From Ruminococcus sp. (lineage in GTDB: Bacteria > Bacillota > Clostridia > Oscillospirales > Ruminococcaceae): a stretch of DNA of 64,000 nt. This document shows positions 16,766 to 24,758 of this stretch, in pieces. Position 1 is the first letter of the stretch, and each line of letters opens with the position of its first letter. Under the pieces are notes generated by a model. The model was not told the origin of the DNA. It saw only the letters and a list, made by a program, of their open reading frames with translations, and made no database searches. The position numbers were made by a program, and so were the translations under genes. Where the stretch lies: contig JAFUYP010000005.1 of NCBI GenBank assembly GCA_017470535.1, positions 1 through 64,000 of the forward strand, written 5' to 3'.

Positions 16766-18172
16766 ATGACAAAAAAACTGATCTCAGCGCTTGCAGCTTT
16801 ATGTATGGCAATGGGCGCTGCAAATTGCCTGCCTGATGCGCCCCCCAATGATATGAGCATCACAGTACAGGCAGCAGATACTTTTGTTTACGGCGATTAC
16901 GAATATACCGTCCTTGCTGACGGCACAGCCGAGATAAGCAAGTATATCGGCAAGAGCGAGCAGGTCACTATCCCGCTCACGATAAACGGCAAAAAGGTCA
17001 CATCTCTCGGCGAAAATGCATTTATCAATAACAGGACTATGGAAGATGTCCTTCTGACCAAGGCAGTCATCCCGGAGGGTGTGACGGATATAGAGGATAA
17101 TTGCTTTCAAGGACAGTTTATGCTCACAGACATCACCATACCGTCAACGGTCAGGAATATAGGTATGTTCGCACTCGGCGGTACCGGCTGGATAATTGAA
17201 AAGATCAATATCAAAAACGTGCCGATAATAGTAAACGATATTCTTGTAGAAGCCATGAACTGCTCAGGCACACTGAAAATAGAAGACGGTGTAAGAGCGA
17301 TAGCACCCCGTGCGCTCACAAGCAATGAAAACTCTCTTACAAAGGTAGAGATACCGGCAACGGTAACAGATATTCCCGATGATGCTCTTGCATCACTTCC
17401 CGATCTTGTAAATATCACCGTAAGCCCCCAAAACCCTGTGTATGAGAGCAGGGGCGGCGTGCTTTATACAAAGGGTGCCAAAAAACTCATCATCTGCCCG
17501 AGCCAGAAAACAGAGCTGACAGTTCCGGCGCAGACAGCGACTATCGGCGAATTTGCATTTGAATACGGCGAGTTTATAAAGCTCCACCTTAAAAGCGGCA
17601 GCAAGGTCGCAGACTATGCAAAGAGCAAGGGCATGAGCTATGACTTTTATGACCTGAAAGATATTTCAAAGCTGAACATTTCCTTAAAGACCTCCTACAC
17701 CTATAACGGCAAAGCCAGAAAGCCACTGCCGGCTGTCACAAACGGCAGCGTGACGCTCGAAAAAGGCAAAGACTATACTCTCACCTATAAAAACAATGTT
17801 AAAGTAGGTAAGGCAACAGTTACTATAACAGGTAAGGGCAGCTATAAGGGCAGTATCACCAGGACCTTCAAGATCTATCCTAAGAAAACAGCCGTAAAGA
17901 AGCTCACCACACCAAAAACAAAACAGCTCAAAGTCAGCCTGAAAAAGGTATCCGGCATCACCGGCTATCAGGTAACATATTCGACTTCAAAGAAATTCAC
18001 CAAAAGCACGACAAAGACAGTCAGTGTAAAGGGCGCTTCCAAGACCACAAAGCTGATAAAGAAACTCAAAAAGGGCAGGAGATACTATGTTAAGGTACGC
18101 ACCTATAAGACCGTTGGTAAAGTAAAGTATTGCAGCTCGTACTCGGCAGTAAAGAGTATAAAAGTAAAATAA
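16766..18172 (+). CDS. Secreted BspA-type LRR protein with Ig-like and FN3-like modules
   Basis: This 468-aa exported protein has a signal peptide (residues 1-36, VQAA end). BspA-type LRR_5 units follow (KVTSLGENAFINNRTME, IPEGVTDIEDNCFQG, IPSTVRNIGMFALGG). An Ig-like module (YTYNGKARKPLPAV, KGKDYTLTYKNN, ITGKGSYKGS) and a basic FN3-like module (ITGYQVTYSTSKKFTKST, RRYYVKVRTYKTV) complete it. The last two modules are close relatives of those in the 569-aa protein at 3631, so they look like a shuffled wall- or polymer-binding tail. No enzyme domain is visible. The phosphatase gene starts 33 bp downstream. Confidence 0.75.
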   Translation: MTKKLISALAALCMAMGAANCLPDAPPNDMSITVQAADTFVYGDYEYTVLADGTAEISKYIGKSEQVTIPLTINGKKVTSLGENAFINNRTMEDVLLTKAVIPEGVTDIEDNCFQGQFMLTDITIPSTVRNIGMFALGGTGWIIEKINIKNVPIIVNDILVEAMNCSGTLKIEDGVRAIAPRALTSNENSLTKVEIPATVTDIPDDALASLPDLVNITVSPQNPVYESRGGVLYTKGAKKLIICPSQKTELTVPAQTATIGEFAFEYGEFIKLHLKSGSKVADYAKSKGMSYDFYDLKDISKLNISLKTSYTYNGKARKPLPAVTNGSVTLEKGKDYTLTYKNNVKVGKATVTITGKGSYKGSITRTFKIYPKKTAVKKLTTPKTKQLKVSLKKVSGITGYQVTYSTSKKFTKSTTKTVSVKGASKTTKLIKKLKKGRRYYVKVRTYKTVGKVKYCSSYSAVKSIKVK

Positions 18173-18205
18173 TGATACCATATCAAATATCACGGAGGTT
18201 AGATA

Positions 18206-19063
18206 ATGACAGATACTAAAACATTCCCGCACAGCATAGGCTTGACATCGGTAGGCAACGCAAGAGAGCTCGGCGGCTATAAGACTATGAACGGCAAAGC
18301 AGTAAAGCACGGCGTATTCCTGCGTACTGCTATGCTCTCACGGATAAACGAAAAAGACATAGCGATACTTAAAGACAGTTACCGCCTTGAAAAGATTATA
18401 GATCTTCGCTCAGACGAGGAGATAAGCGGCAACGAGAGCATGGCGCTGTTCACCGGCACGTCAGCACCCGAGCCTGACCCGGAGATAGAGGGTGTCAGAT
18501 ACTTTCACCTTCCTGTGCTCGATATGAACTATTTTATGAAGGGTCTTGAAAAGATCCCCCTGCTTGACGATATGGTGCAGATGCTCGCCATGACGATAGA
18601 TTCAGGTCTTATAGGCGATGACCTGTATTTCAACTTCCTTGACAATGAGCCCGGCAAGAGCAGCTTTCGTACTCTTTTCAAGGAGATACTTTCCCTTGAA
18701 GACGGCAGGTCGGTGCTTTTCCACTGTACGCAGGGCAAGGACCGTACAGGTGTCGCAGCTATGCTGATACTGACAGCACTCGGCGTCAGCGAGGAGGTCA
18801 TAACGCAGGATTATCTGCTTACAAACGATTATAATAAACACCGTATCGACGCTGAGCGTAAAATGCTCGAAGCATCAGACAAAGTACCGCCCGAAAAGAT
18901 AGATACCTTCCTCATGGCAATGGACAGAGTTAATGAGTTCACCATGACAAACGTTATCTCTCATATCAAAGCAAGCCACGGCAGTATGCTCGCATATATA
19001 AACCGGGAGCTCGGCATTACCGACGAAGAGATCAAAACACTTCGTGAAAGATTCACAGAATAA
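18206..19063 (+). CDS. Protein-tyrosine phosphatase family protein
   Basis: This 285-aa cytoplasmic protein of the bacterial tyrosine/serine phosphatase family (Y_phosphatase3 type) has the N-terminal NARELGGYKT signature at 18-27, FLRTAMLSRI at 38-47 and the catalytic P-loop HCTQGKDRTG at 173-182 with nucleophile Cys174 and Arg180. IIDLRSDEE at 64-72 is also typical. A GGAGG site precedes the ATG. It could dephosphorylate protein tyrosines or phosphoinositides; the sequence does not decide. Confidence 0.85.
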   Translation: MTDTKTFPHSIGLTSVGNARELGGYKTMNGKAVKHGVFLRTAMLSRINEKDIAILKDSYRLEKIIDLRSDEEISGNESMALFTGTSAPEPDPEIEGVRYFHLPVLDMNYFMKGLEKIPLLDDMVQMLAMTIDSGLIGDDLYFNFLDNEPGKSSFRTLFKEILSLEDGRSVLFHCTQGKDRTGVAAMLILTALGVSEEVITQDYLLTNDYNKHRIDAERKMLEASDKVPPEKIDTFLMAMDRVNEFTMTNVISHIKASHGSMLAYINRELGITDEEIKTLRERFTE

Positions 19064-19067
19064 CAAA

Positions 19068-19106
19068 GACCCCGGGGCAGCTTCTCTGCTGCTCCCGGGG
19101 TCTTTT
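19068..19106 (+). terminator. Strong terminator after the phosphatase gene
   Basis: GACCCCGGGGCAGC pairs with GCTGCTCCCGGGGTC across a short loop and is followed by TTTT. It also ends the convergent folC side. Confidence 0.85.
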
Positions 19107-19107
19107 A

Positions 19108-19121
19108 GGCAACACCGCCGG
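19108..19121 (+). repeat. Fragment of the 172-bp element terminal repeat
   Basis: GGCAACACCGCCGG matches the first 14 bases of copy A. It lies 12 bp beyond the folC stop codon, with no second end nearby. Confidence 0.55.
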
Positions 19122-19133
19122 CAAGCCGGATCG

Positions 19134-20390
19134 TCACGCTATCCCTGTGGTGTCCACCTTTTTAAGTACATCTGACACTAAAAATAAGCTGCCGCATATC
19201 ACAGCTTTACCGGCCGCTCTTACAATATCAAGCGCTTCGTCCACCGAGCCGCAGACCTCAGCTTTTTTGCCGGTCTGCATAACAAGCTCACATAGCTTTT
19301 CCCTGTCAAGCGCCCTCTCTGAAAAGTCATCAACGCAGATGACCCTCTCCACCCACGGCGCTATGACAGACAGATACTCCCCTATGTTCTTGTCCCCGCT
19401 CATCCCGATAACGGCTGTGAACCCTCCGCCGTGTGAGCGTAATACCTCACTAAGCGCTCTTCCTGCATCGGGATTGTGCCCCCCGTCAAGAATGATAAGC
19501 GGCTCTCCTGATAATATCTGCGTCCTCCCGGGGATAAACGCCCTTTCTATCCCCTCTCTGACAGCACTTGCCGAAACTCCGGCGATACTGCACGCATATA
19601 TCACCGAAAGTGCATTTCTAACCTGATGTGTGCCTGTCATCTTCGGACGGTACTCGCCCTTGTATTCCTCAAAGCCGTCAAAGTAAAACTCATTCCCCTC
19701 GCCTGTCATCTTTACTCTTCTCATGTCGGGAATATAAAGCCGTGACCCTTTTTCCTCTGCGGCTTTTTTGAATACCTCTATGACTTTCGGATCATTGCCG
19801 GGGCTTAATACGCACGGACAGCCGGACTTTATAATGCCTGCTTTCTGAAACGCTATCTCCTCTAAGCTATCCCCCAGCACCGCCATGTGGTCAAGCGCTA
19901 CCGACCCTATCACCGAGCAGATGTTATTATCTATAACATTCGTGCTGTCAAGCAGACCGCCAAGCCCTGCTTCGAGTATCACCACATCGCACTCCTGCTC
20001 AGCAAAATAGCAAAACGCCAGCGCCTGCGTTATCTCAAACTGCGAAAAGTCGTTTTCGTATCCGCTTTTTTTAACCGCGCTCTTTATCTTCGGCATCAGC
20101 CTTTCAAGCTCATCATCAGGTATGTTCTCACCGTTTATCCTTATGCGGTCGTTGTACTCTATTATGTAGGGCGATGTGAAAAGCCCTGTTTTGCACCCCG
20201 AGCGTATAAACACCTCGCTTAGCATCTCGCATATCGAGCCCTTGCCGTTGGTGCCTGTCACATGGATAAATCTTAGCCTCTCCTGCACAGAACCAAGCGC
20301 ATCAAGCAAAGCCCTTATCCGCTCAAGCCCCACCGCACGCTTTCCGAGCCGTGAGAATGAGTCAAGAAACCTCTGCCACTCAGTACACAT
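19134..20390 (-). CDS. folC: Folylpolyglutamate / dihydrofolate synthase
   Basis: This 418-aa Mur-ligase-family enzyme adds glutamate to folates in the cytoplasm. The ATP-binding loop HVTGTNGKGS lies at residues 43-52. The family run FTSPYIIEYNDRIRINGE, EAGLGGLLDSTNV and ILDGGHNPD confirm FolC. Length fits (about 420-430 aa). Its start overlaps the end of the radical SAM gene by 11 bp, so it is probably co-transcribed with the peptide-modification genes although its function looks unrelated. A fragment of the 172-bp element abuts its 3' end. Confidence 0.93.
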   Translation of the reverse strand: MCTEWQRFLDSFSRLGKRAVGLERIRALLDALGSVQERLRFIHVTGTNGKGSICEMLSEVFIRSGCKTGLFTSPYIIEYNDRIRINGENIPDDELERLMPKIKSAVKKSGYENDFSQFEITQALAFCYFAEQECDVVILEAGLGGLLDSTNVIDNNICSVIGSVALDHMAVLGDSLEEIAFQKAGIIKSGCPCVLSPGNDPKVIEVFKKAAEEKGSRLYIPDMRRVKMTGEGNEFYFDGFEEYKGEYRPKMTGTHQVRNALSVIYACSIAGVSASAVREGIERAFIPGRTQILSGEPLIILDGGHNPDAGRALSEVLRSHGGGFTAVIGMSGDKNIGEYLSVIAPWVERVICVDDFSERALDREKLCELVMQTGKKAEVCGSVDEALDIVRAAGKAVICGSLFLVSDVLKKVDTTGIA

Positions 20391-21456
20391 ACATCTTCTC
20401 CTTTTGTTTCAGACACACCTTCTGCTCGTTCCTGTCAAGATCCCAGCTGTGGAAGGACCCGCCCTCGCAGAAATCACGCTCGTCGCACCCTTCGCACCTT
20501 TCGCTTCTGGTCCATAAAGGCGTTCTGTATATCTCAAACCTCTCTCGCCATACTTTGGTAAAGTCATCACGCAGTATGTTTCCCTGTATCGTTTCGGGGC
20601 GTCTCTCAACGTCAAGACAGGCAGTGATGTCGCCGTTTGCCATTATGCTTGCAGTGTAAAGCCCTGCATTGCAAAGAAAATACCAGTCCCTTACCTCACG
20701 CTCGTATTCAAGTCCTAAATAATGTGAGCAACCGTATAAAACGCTCCACCCCTCACGCCGCTTGTCCCTTATAAAGTTAAGCATCTTCCTCTGCTCATCA
20801 TAGCCGAGCATATAGTCATCAAGCGTATTCGCCCTGCCTATCGGCTCTATCCCGATAACACGCCACGAATCCACATCAAGCTCCTTCATCAGCTCAAACA
20901 GCTCATCAAGCTCGCCTATGCTCTTTTTTGTGATAACAGATGTCACCTGTACTTCCTTAAACCCCTGCCGCATGAGCGCTTTAATGCCGGCGACAGCTTT
21001 TTTGTATCCCCCGGGCGTGCGGCGAAAGGCATCATGCGTCTGCTCACCACCGTCAATGCTCACCGAGATAGTTCCCATGCCGCATTCCTGGAGCTTCATG
21101 GCGATCTTATCTGTTATGAGCGTGCCGTTAGATGTCATTCCCCACTTAAACCCCAGCCTGTGGGCATAGCTCATTATCTCAAAGAACTCCTCACGAAGCA
21201 GCGGCTCGCCGCCTGTTATGCAAAGCATCGGCAGCCTGCCTTTAAAGTCCTCGGCTATCTTGTCAAGAAACTCAAAATATACATTGACCGGCATCTCTAT
21301 GCTCTTTACATCACCGCAGCTGCTGCCGCAGTGTAAGCACCTCTCGTTGCACCTGAGCGTCAGCTCTAAAAACAGCTTTCTCAGCTGCGGCTTTTTTCTC
21401 AACTCTTTTTTGTAGTCATAAAGCATTTTAAGATGCTTTTGCTTGATGCTTTCCAT
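20380..21456 (-). CDS. Radical SAM/SPASM enzyme, likely peptide maturase
   Basis: This 358-aa enzyme has the radical SAM cluster motif CNERCLHC (Cys36, Cys40, Cys43), GGEP at 82-85 and SVSIDG near 152. The C-terminus has a SPASM-type cysteine set: a YGCSH segment, FLCNAG, ITACLDV, RCEGCDERDFCEGG and KVCL, which would bind extra Fe-S clusters as in peptide-modifying enzymes. Its ATG begins at the base after the stop codon of the 126-aa VYGPP peptide gene (TAA-ATG), which implies coupled translation. Known SPASM enzymes make thioether, C-C or C-O crosslinks in ribosomal peptides; which reaction occurs here cannot be told. It most resembles, from memory, the rSAM/lipoprotein systems of Bacteroidetes. 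Confidence 0.85.
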   Translation of the reverse strand: MESIKQKHLKMLYDYKKELRKKPQLRKLFLELTLRCNERCLHCGSSCGDVKSIEMPVNVYFEFLDKIAEDFKGRLPMLCITGGEPLLREEFFEIMSYAHRLGFKWGMTSNGTLITDKIAMKLQECGMGTISVSIDGGEQTHDAFRRTPGGYKKAVAGIKALMRQGFKEVQVTSVITKKSIGELDELFELMKELDVDSWRVIGIEPIGRANTLDDYMLGYDEQRKMLNFIRDKRREGWSVLYGCSHYLGLEYEREVRDWYFLCNAGLYTASIMANGDITACLDVERRPETIQGNILRDDFTKVWRERFEIYRTPLWTRSERCEGCDERDFCEGGSFHSWDLDRNEQKVCLKQKEKMYVY

Positions 21457-21837
21457 TTACTTGTCCTCAAACCATTCCGGCGGTCCGTATACACAGGCAT
21501 TCTCGTTGCCCGACGGGTCAAATTCCTGTCTTTGCTCACTCTGTGCTGTATCATCGCTTTCCTCAGGCTCATCAGGCTCTCCCCCGAACCATTCCGGCGG
21601 CCCGTAAACGTCCTCGTTCTGATTTTCAGACGGGTCAAAGTCTGTCTCCTTTGCAGTCGTAGTCGTAGTCGTATCATCAGCAGCCTTTGAGGTCTTCTCC
21701 TGCGTCCCGACAGGGTCAGTCTTGATAACATCACTGTGAACGCTCTCCGGCGGAGGACCGTAAACACAGGCATTCATATTCGCCGCAGTCGAAAATATAG
21801 TCCCTGCAAGTATTCCCTTTTTGAGCTTTTTAAACAT
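21457..21837 (-). CDS. Exported VYGPP-repeat peptide, candidate radical SAM substrate
   Basis: This 126-aa peptide has a basic then hydrophobic N-terminus (MFKKLKKGILAGTIF) suited to export, with Cys24 in NAC as a possible but atypical lipobox. The motif N-x-[C/D]-V-Y-G-P-P occurs three times: residues 22-29, 74-81 and 113-120. The last two are followed by EWF and preceded by an FDPS-[E/G]-N segment, so they look like internal duplications. Between them are Thr/Asp/Glu-rich linkers. It lies 21 bp after the S66 peptidase gene, has GAGAAGGA upstream of its ATG and abuts the radical SAM gene. Conserved short motifs in a variable acidic background beside a SPASM enzyme are what a RiPP precursor looks like. 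No homologue is named here with certainty. Confidence 0.75.
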   Translation of the reverse strand: MFKKLKKGILAGTIFSTAANMNACVYGPPPESVHSDVIKTDPVGTQEKTSKAADDTTTTTTAKETDFDPSENQNEDVYGPPEWFGGEPDEPEESDDTAQSEQRQEFDPSGNENACVYGPPEWFEDK

Positions 21838-21858
21838 TCCTTCTCACCCTTTCGTTAT

Positions 21859-22884
21859 TTAGCTAAATCTTATCACCTGTTTTTGTACATCGACCACAGC
21901 CTCTTTACCAAACGGTATTATGCACCGTGGCATCGCATGACCGATGTTTATATTAAAAACTATCGGCAGCCCCGGGTCATCTGTCACCTCTGTGAGCAGT
22001 TCTTTGTACTCAGCTGCATATGTGTTGTCCATAGGCTTTCCGACAAGCACGCCCGACACCACGTCAAATACACCGGCATCCTTTATATATTCAAGTGCCT
22101 TGCGGTATTTTTGCGGCTCAGGCTTTTCCTCGCTCGATTCAAGCAGGAGTATTTTGCCTTTCCACTCCTCCCTGTCGGGGAACAGACCGTACTTTTTGCA
22201 CATCTTGGGCATATCTGCATACCGTCCGCCGTCAAACATATCATATATCGTGCAGATGCAGCCTCCGAGTATCTTCCCCGAAAACACCGGCTCGCCCTGT
22301 AAAAGCTCAAACCCGTGGTCGGGGTGTTCTTTAAGCGGTATACCCACCTGAGCTTTGCCGTATTCCTTTCTTTCCTCGTACCATACATCAGACGGCTTTA
22401 TCTGACTTATACTGCCTGTCATGATAAGCTCTTCAAACGCCTTTTTAGTGTACGGCAACATCTCATGGCTCAGCTCGCATATGTCAGATAAAAAGCTCTG
22501 CCCGTAAAAGGAAGACACTCCCACCTTGTAGAGCATAAAATGATTTACAGTCGTGTCCGAGAACCCGAGGAACACCTTGTCGGAAGCAGCCCCTGCAAGC
22601 TCGCCGCCGTCAAACAGATACGGCAGCAGCCTGTAAGTATCATCACCGCCGATAGTACATAGTATCATATCGGTGTCAGGGTCATTAAACGCCCACAGCA
22701 GATCCTCCGCCCTCTTTTCGGGGTGATCTTTTATGTACTTTACTCCTTTGAGCGCATTGGGCGTGAACCTTACATTCAGCCCGTATTCTTTAAGCCTTTT
22801 AAGTCCTATCTCCAGCTCGTACCTGACAGGCTCCTCGCCTGCGATACCGCTTGAAAGGCTTATGATAGTTACATTTTTTATCAC
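21859..22884 (-). CDS. S66 family serine carboxypeptidase, MccF/LdcA-like
   Basis: This 341-aa cytoplasmic peptidase belongs to family S66, which contains murein LD-carboxypeptidases and MccF, the microcin C immunity peptidase. The nucleophile region GFSDTT holds Ser109. ILLLESSEEKPEP provides the catalytic Glu, and NINIGHAMPRCIIPFG the catalytic His. LCTIGGDDTYRLLPYL matches the family. The long form with GIPLKEHPDHG and WYEERKEYGKA inserts looks nearer MccF than LdcA. It is the first gene of the tight run S66 - VYGPP peptide - radical SAM - folC, so a role in processing or immunity is possible. Confidence 0.85.
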   Translation of the reverse strand: MIKNVTIISLSSGIAGEEPVRYELEIGLKRLKEYGLNVRFTPNALKGVKYIKDHPEKRAEDLLWAFNDPDTDMILCTIGGDDTYRLLPYLFDGGELAGAASDKVFLGFSDTTVNHFMLYKVGVSSFYGQSFLSDICELSHEMLPYTKKAFEELIMTGSISQIKPSDVWYEERKEYGKAQVGIPLKEHPDHGFELLQGEPVFSGKILGGCICTIYDMFDGGRYADMPKMCKKYGLFPDREEWKGKILLLESSEEKPEPQKYRKALEYIKDAGVFDVVSGVLVGKPMDNTYAAEYKELLTEVTDDPGLPIVFNINIGHAMPRCIIPFGKEAVVDVQKQVIRFS

Positions 22885-22943
22885 TTTTATTCCTCACCCC
22901 TTATTGTTACTAAACATTATATCATACATTTATAAAATCGTCA

Positions 22944-22992
22944 ACAAAAAACGCCGCAGCTTACTGACATCACATCAGAAAGCTGTGGCGTG
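22944..22992 (-). terminator. Terminator after the coiled-coil protein gene
   Basis: On the minus strand ACGCCACAGCTTTCTGA pairs with TCAGTAAGCTGCGGCGT, followed by a T run. It lies 12 bp past the stop at 23005 and separates that unit from the S66 operon. Confidence 0.8.
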
Positions 22993-23004
22993 TTATATAT
23001 CCTG

Positions 23005-23499
23005 TCAGTTGTTCTTGGGAGCAGCTACTGCTATAACAGCTTCCTTGGTCTTTCTTACGTCCTCAAGGTTCTGAGTAAGAATATCCTCAGCATTCGTAAG
23101 AACTCTGTCAAGGTCGCTTGTGAGCATCTGTCTTATCTGAGTATCCTTGTCGATAGCATCTAAAACTATCTGCTCGGACCTCTCATTGGCTTCTCTTATC
23201 TTCTCCTCTGCAAGAGCCTCAGCCTCTTTAAGTATCTCCTGCTCGGAAACTATCTCCTGTGCCTTAGCCTTTGCAGCATTGATTATATCCTCAGCCTGCT
23301 TGTTGGCATCAGCGATTATCTGCTTTTTGTTTTCCTCGGTATCTCTTGCTCTCTGAAGCTCACCGGGGAGGTTCATTCTCAGAGTGTCTATGTACTCCCT
23401 CATCTGTTCAGCATCTATCTGCTTCTTGTTGGTAAACGGGAACGAGCTTGCCTCGTCAAGCAGCTGATCCATCTGATTAAGTATCTGGTCGATTTTCAT
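23005..23499 (-). CDS. Coiled-coil protein downstream of coaD
   Basis: This 164-aa protein is almost wholly charged helix from residue 45 to 150 (NKKQIIADANKQAEDIINAA, EEKIREANERSEQIV), with heptad-like spacing similar to the ATP synthase b-subunit or DivIVA coiled coils. It has no signal peptide or membrane segment. I do not know its function. It follows coaD by 49 bp on the same strand. Confidence 0.7.
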   Translation of the reverse strand: MKIDQILNQMDQLLDEASSFPFTNKKQIDAEQMREYIDTLRMNLPGELQRARDTEENKKQIIADANKQAEDIINAAKAKAQEIVSEQEILKEAEALAEEKIREANERSEQIVLDAIDKDTQIRQMLTSDLDRVLTNAEDILTQNLEDVRKTKEAVIAVAAPKNN

Positions 23500-23548
23500 T
23501 TTACACGATCCTTTCCGTTTTTACATTTATATTAGCGTCATTTGCCGC

Positions 23549-24040
23549 TTATTTTTCCTTGTTTGTGAGCCTTTCATATATAAAGTCATGCACCTGCGGT
23601 GACACGAACCCCGATATATCTCCGCCAAAAGCCGCCAGCTCCTTCACCAGACTTGACGACAGATAAAGGTTAGCCTCCTTGGTCGTTAAGAACACCGTTT
23701 CAGCGCCGCTGTACAGCTTTTTGTTGACAAGCGCCATCTGGAACTCATACTCAAAGTCAGATACCGCCCTTAGCCCCTTGACTATCGCACAGGCGCCCGA
23801 CATTTTAAGATAATCCGCCAGAAGTCCGCTGTAACAGTCAACTACGACATTGTCAAGATGCTCCGTGACCTTTTGGAGCATATCCATACGCTCATTGACC
23901 GTAAAGGACGCCTTGCTCTTGTGAGCATTAAAGGACACCAGCACTATCACCTTGTCAAACAGGCTCGACGCACGCTCGATAATGTCAAGATGACCGAGCG
24001 TCACCGGGTCAAAGCTGCCCGGGCAGACCGCTATACGCAT
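23549..24040 (-). CDS. coaD: Phosphopantetheine adenylyltransferase
   Basis: This 163-aa enzyme makes dephospho-CoA from 4'-phosphopantetheine and ATP, the fourth step of CoA synthesis. The nucleotidyltransferase motif CPGSFDPVTLGHLDII lies at residues 6-21, KGLRAVSDFEYEFQMA near 88-103 and the ISSTL-like loop LYLSSSLVKELA near 130. Length is standard. It starts directly after the rsmD stop, a pairing found across Firmicutes. Confidence 0.96.
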   Translation of the reverse strand: MRIAVCPGSFDPVTLGHLDIIERASSLFDKVIVLVSFNAHKSKASFTVNERMDMLQKVTEHLDNVVVDCYSGLLADYLKMSGACAIVKGLRAVSDFEYEFQMALVNKKLYSGAETVFLTTKEANLYLSSSLVKELAAFGGDISGFVSPQVHDFIYERLTNKEK

Positions 24041-24595
24041 TTATTCTTCCTCCGTGGAGATCGGCTTTTTGTAAACTGTAACTGCGATCTTCCCATATTT
24101 GTATCTCTTGTGCAGCATAAGCGTCCCGAAGCTCTCCGGGAGTGTAAGCTCCTTTTCATGCTCGCATACGACTATGCCGCCGTCATTCATCTTGTCGGGC
24201 AAGCATTCCATAGCCTTTTCTATCAGCCCGTGAGAATATGGCGGGTCAAGCAGCGCTATGTCAAAGCCCTTTTTGGCAGTCTTTAAATATTCCAGACTGT
24301 CCATAGTAAGAATGCGTGACTCCTTTAAAAAGCCGCACGCCATAACATTCTCTCTTACAAGCGCTATCGACGAAGCCGCCTTGTCAACGAACACACAATG
24401 CGCCGCCCCACGGCTTAGTGCCTCGATACCGAGCTGACCGCTGCCTGCAAACAGATCAAGCACAGCCGCCCCCGGCACATCGAACTGTATTATCGAATAT
24501 ATAGACTCCTTAACAAGGTCGGAAGTCGGTCTGACATCGCTGCCCTCCGGGGCTTTGAGCTTTCTGCCCCTTGCAGAGCCTGTAATTACTCTCAT
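24041..24595 (-). CDS. rsmD: 16S rRNA (guanine966-N2)-methyltransferase
   Basis: This SAM-dependent methyltransferase modifies G966 of 16S rRNA. From the ATG at 24595 (AAGGAG upstream) it is 184 aa and starts MRVITGSARGRKLKAPEG, the family start; the 7-codon upstream extension to 24616 is unlikely. VLDLFAGSGQLGIEALSRGA is the SAM-binding motif and LLDPPY the catalytic (N/D)PP(Y/F) motif. It abuts coaD. Confidence 0.95.
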   Translation of the reverse strand: MRVITGSARGRKLKAPEGSDVRPTSDLVKESIYSIIQFDVPGAAVLDLFAGSGQLGIEALSRGAAHCVFVDKAASSIALVRENVMACGFLKESRILTMDSLEYLKTAKKGFDIALLDPPYSHGLIEKAMECLPDKMNDGGIVVCEHEKELTLPESFGTLMLHKRYKYGKIAVTVYKKPISTEEE

Positions 24596-24705
24596 ACGCA
24601 CACTCCTTAAAATCACACATCTATATTATACAATATTTTTTATGGTTTGTAAATAGCAAAAACAGACATTTTAAAAGGATTTTTAGTTCAAAAACGGTTA
24701 ATATG

Positions 24706-24741
24706 CAAAAAAGAAACGGCATGGAAACCCATACCGTTTCA
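24706..24741 (-). terminator. Terminator after the Ser-Asp repeat protein gene
   Basis: On the minus strand GAAACGGTATGG pairs with CCATGCCGTTTC, followed by TTTTTT. Confidence 0.85.
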
Positions 24742-24758
24742 GAATATGTAATATAAAA

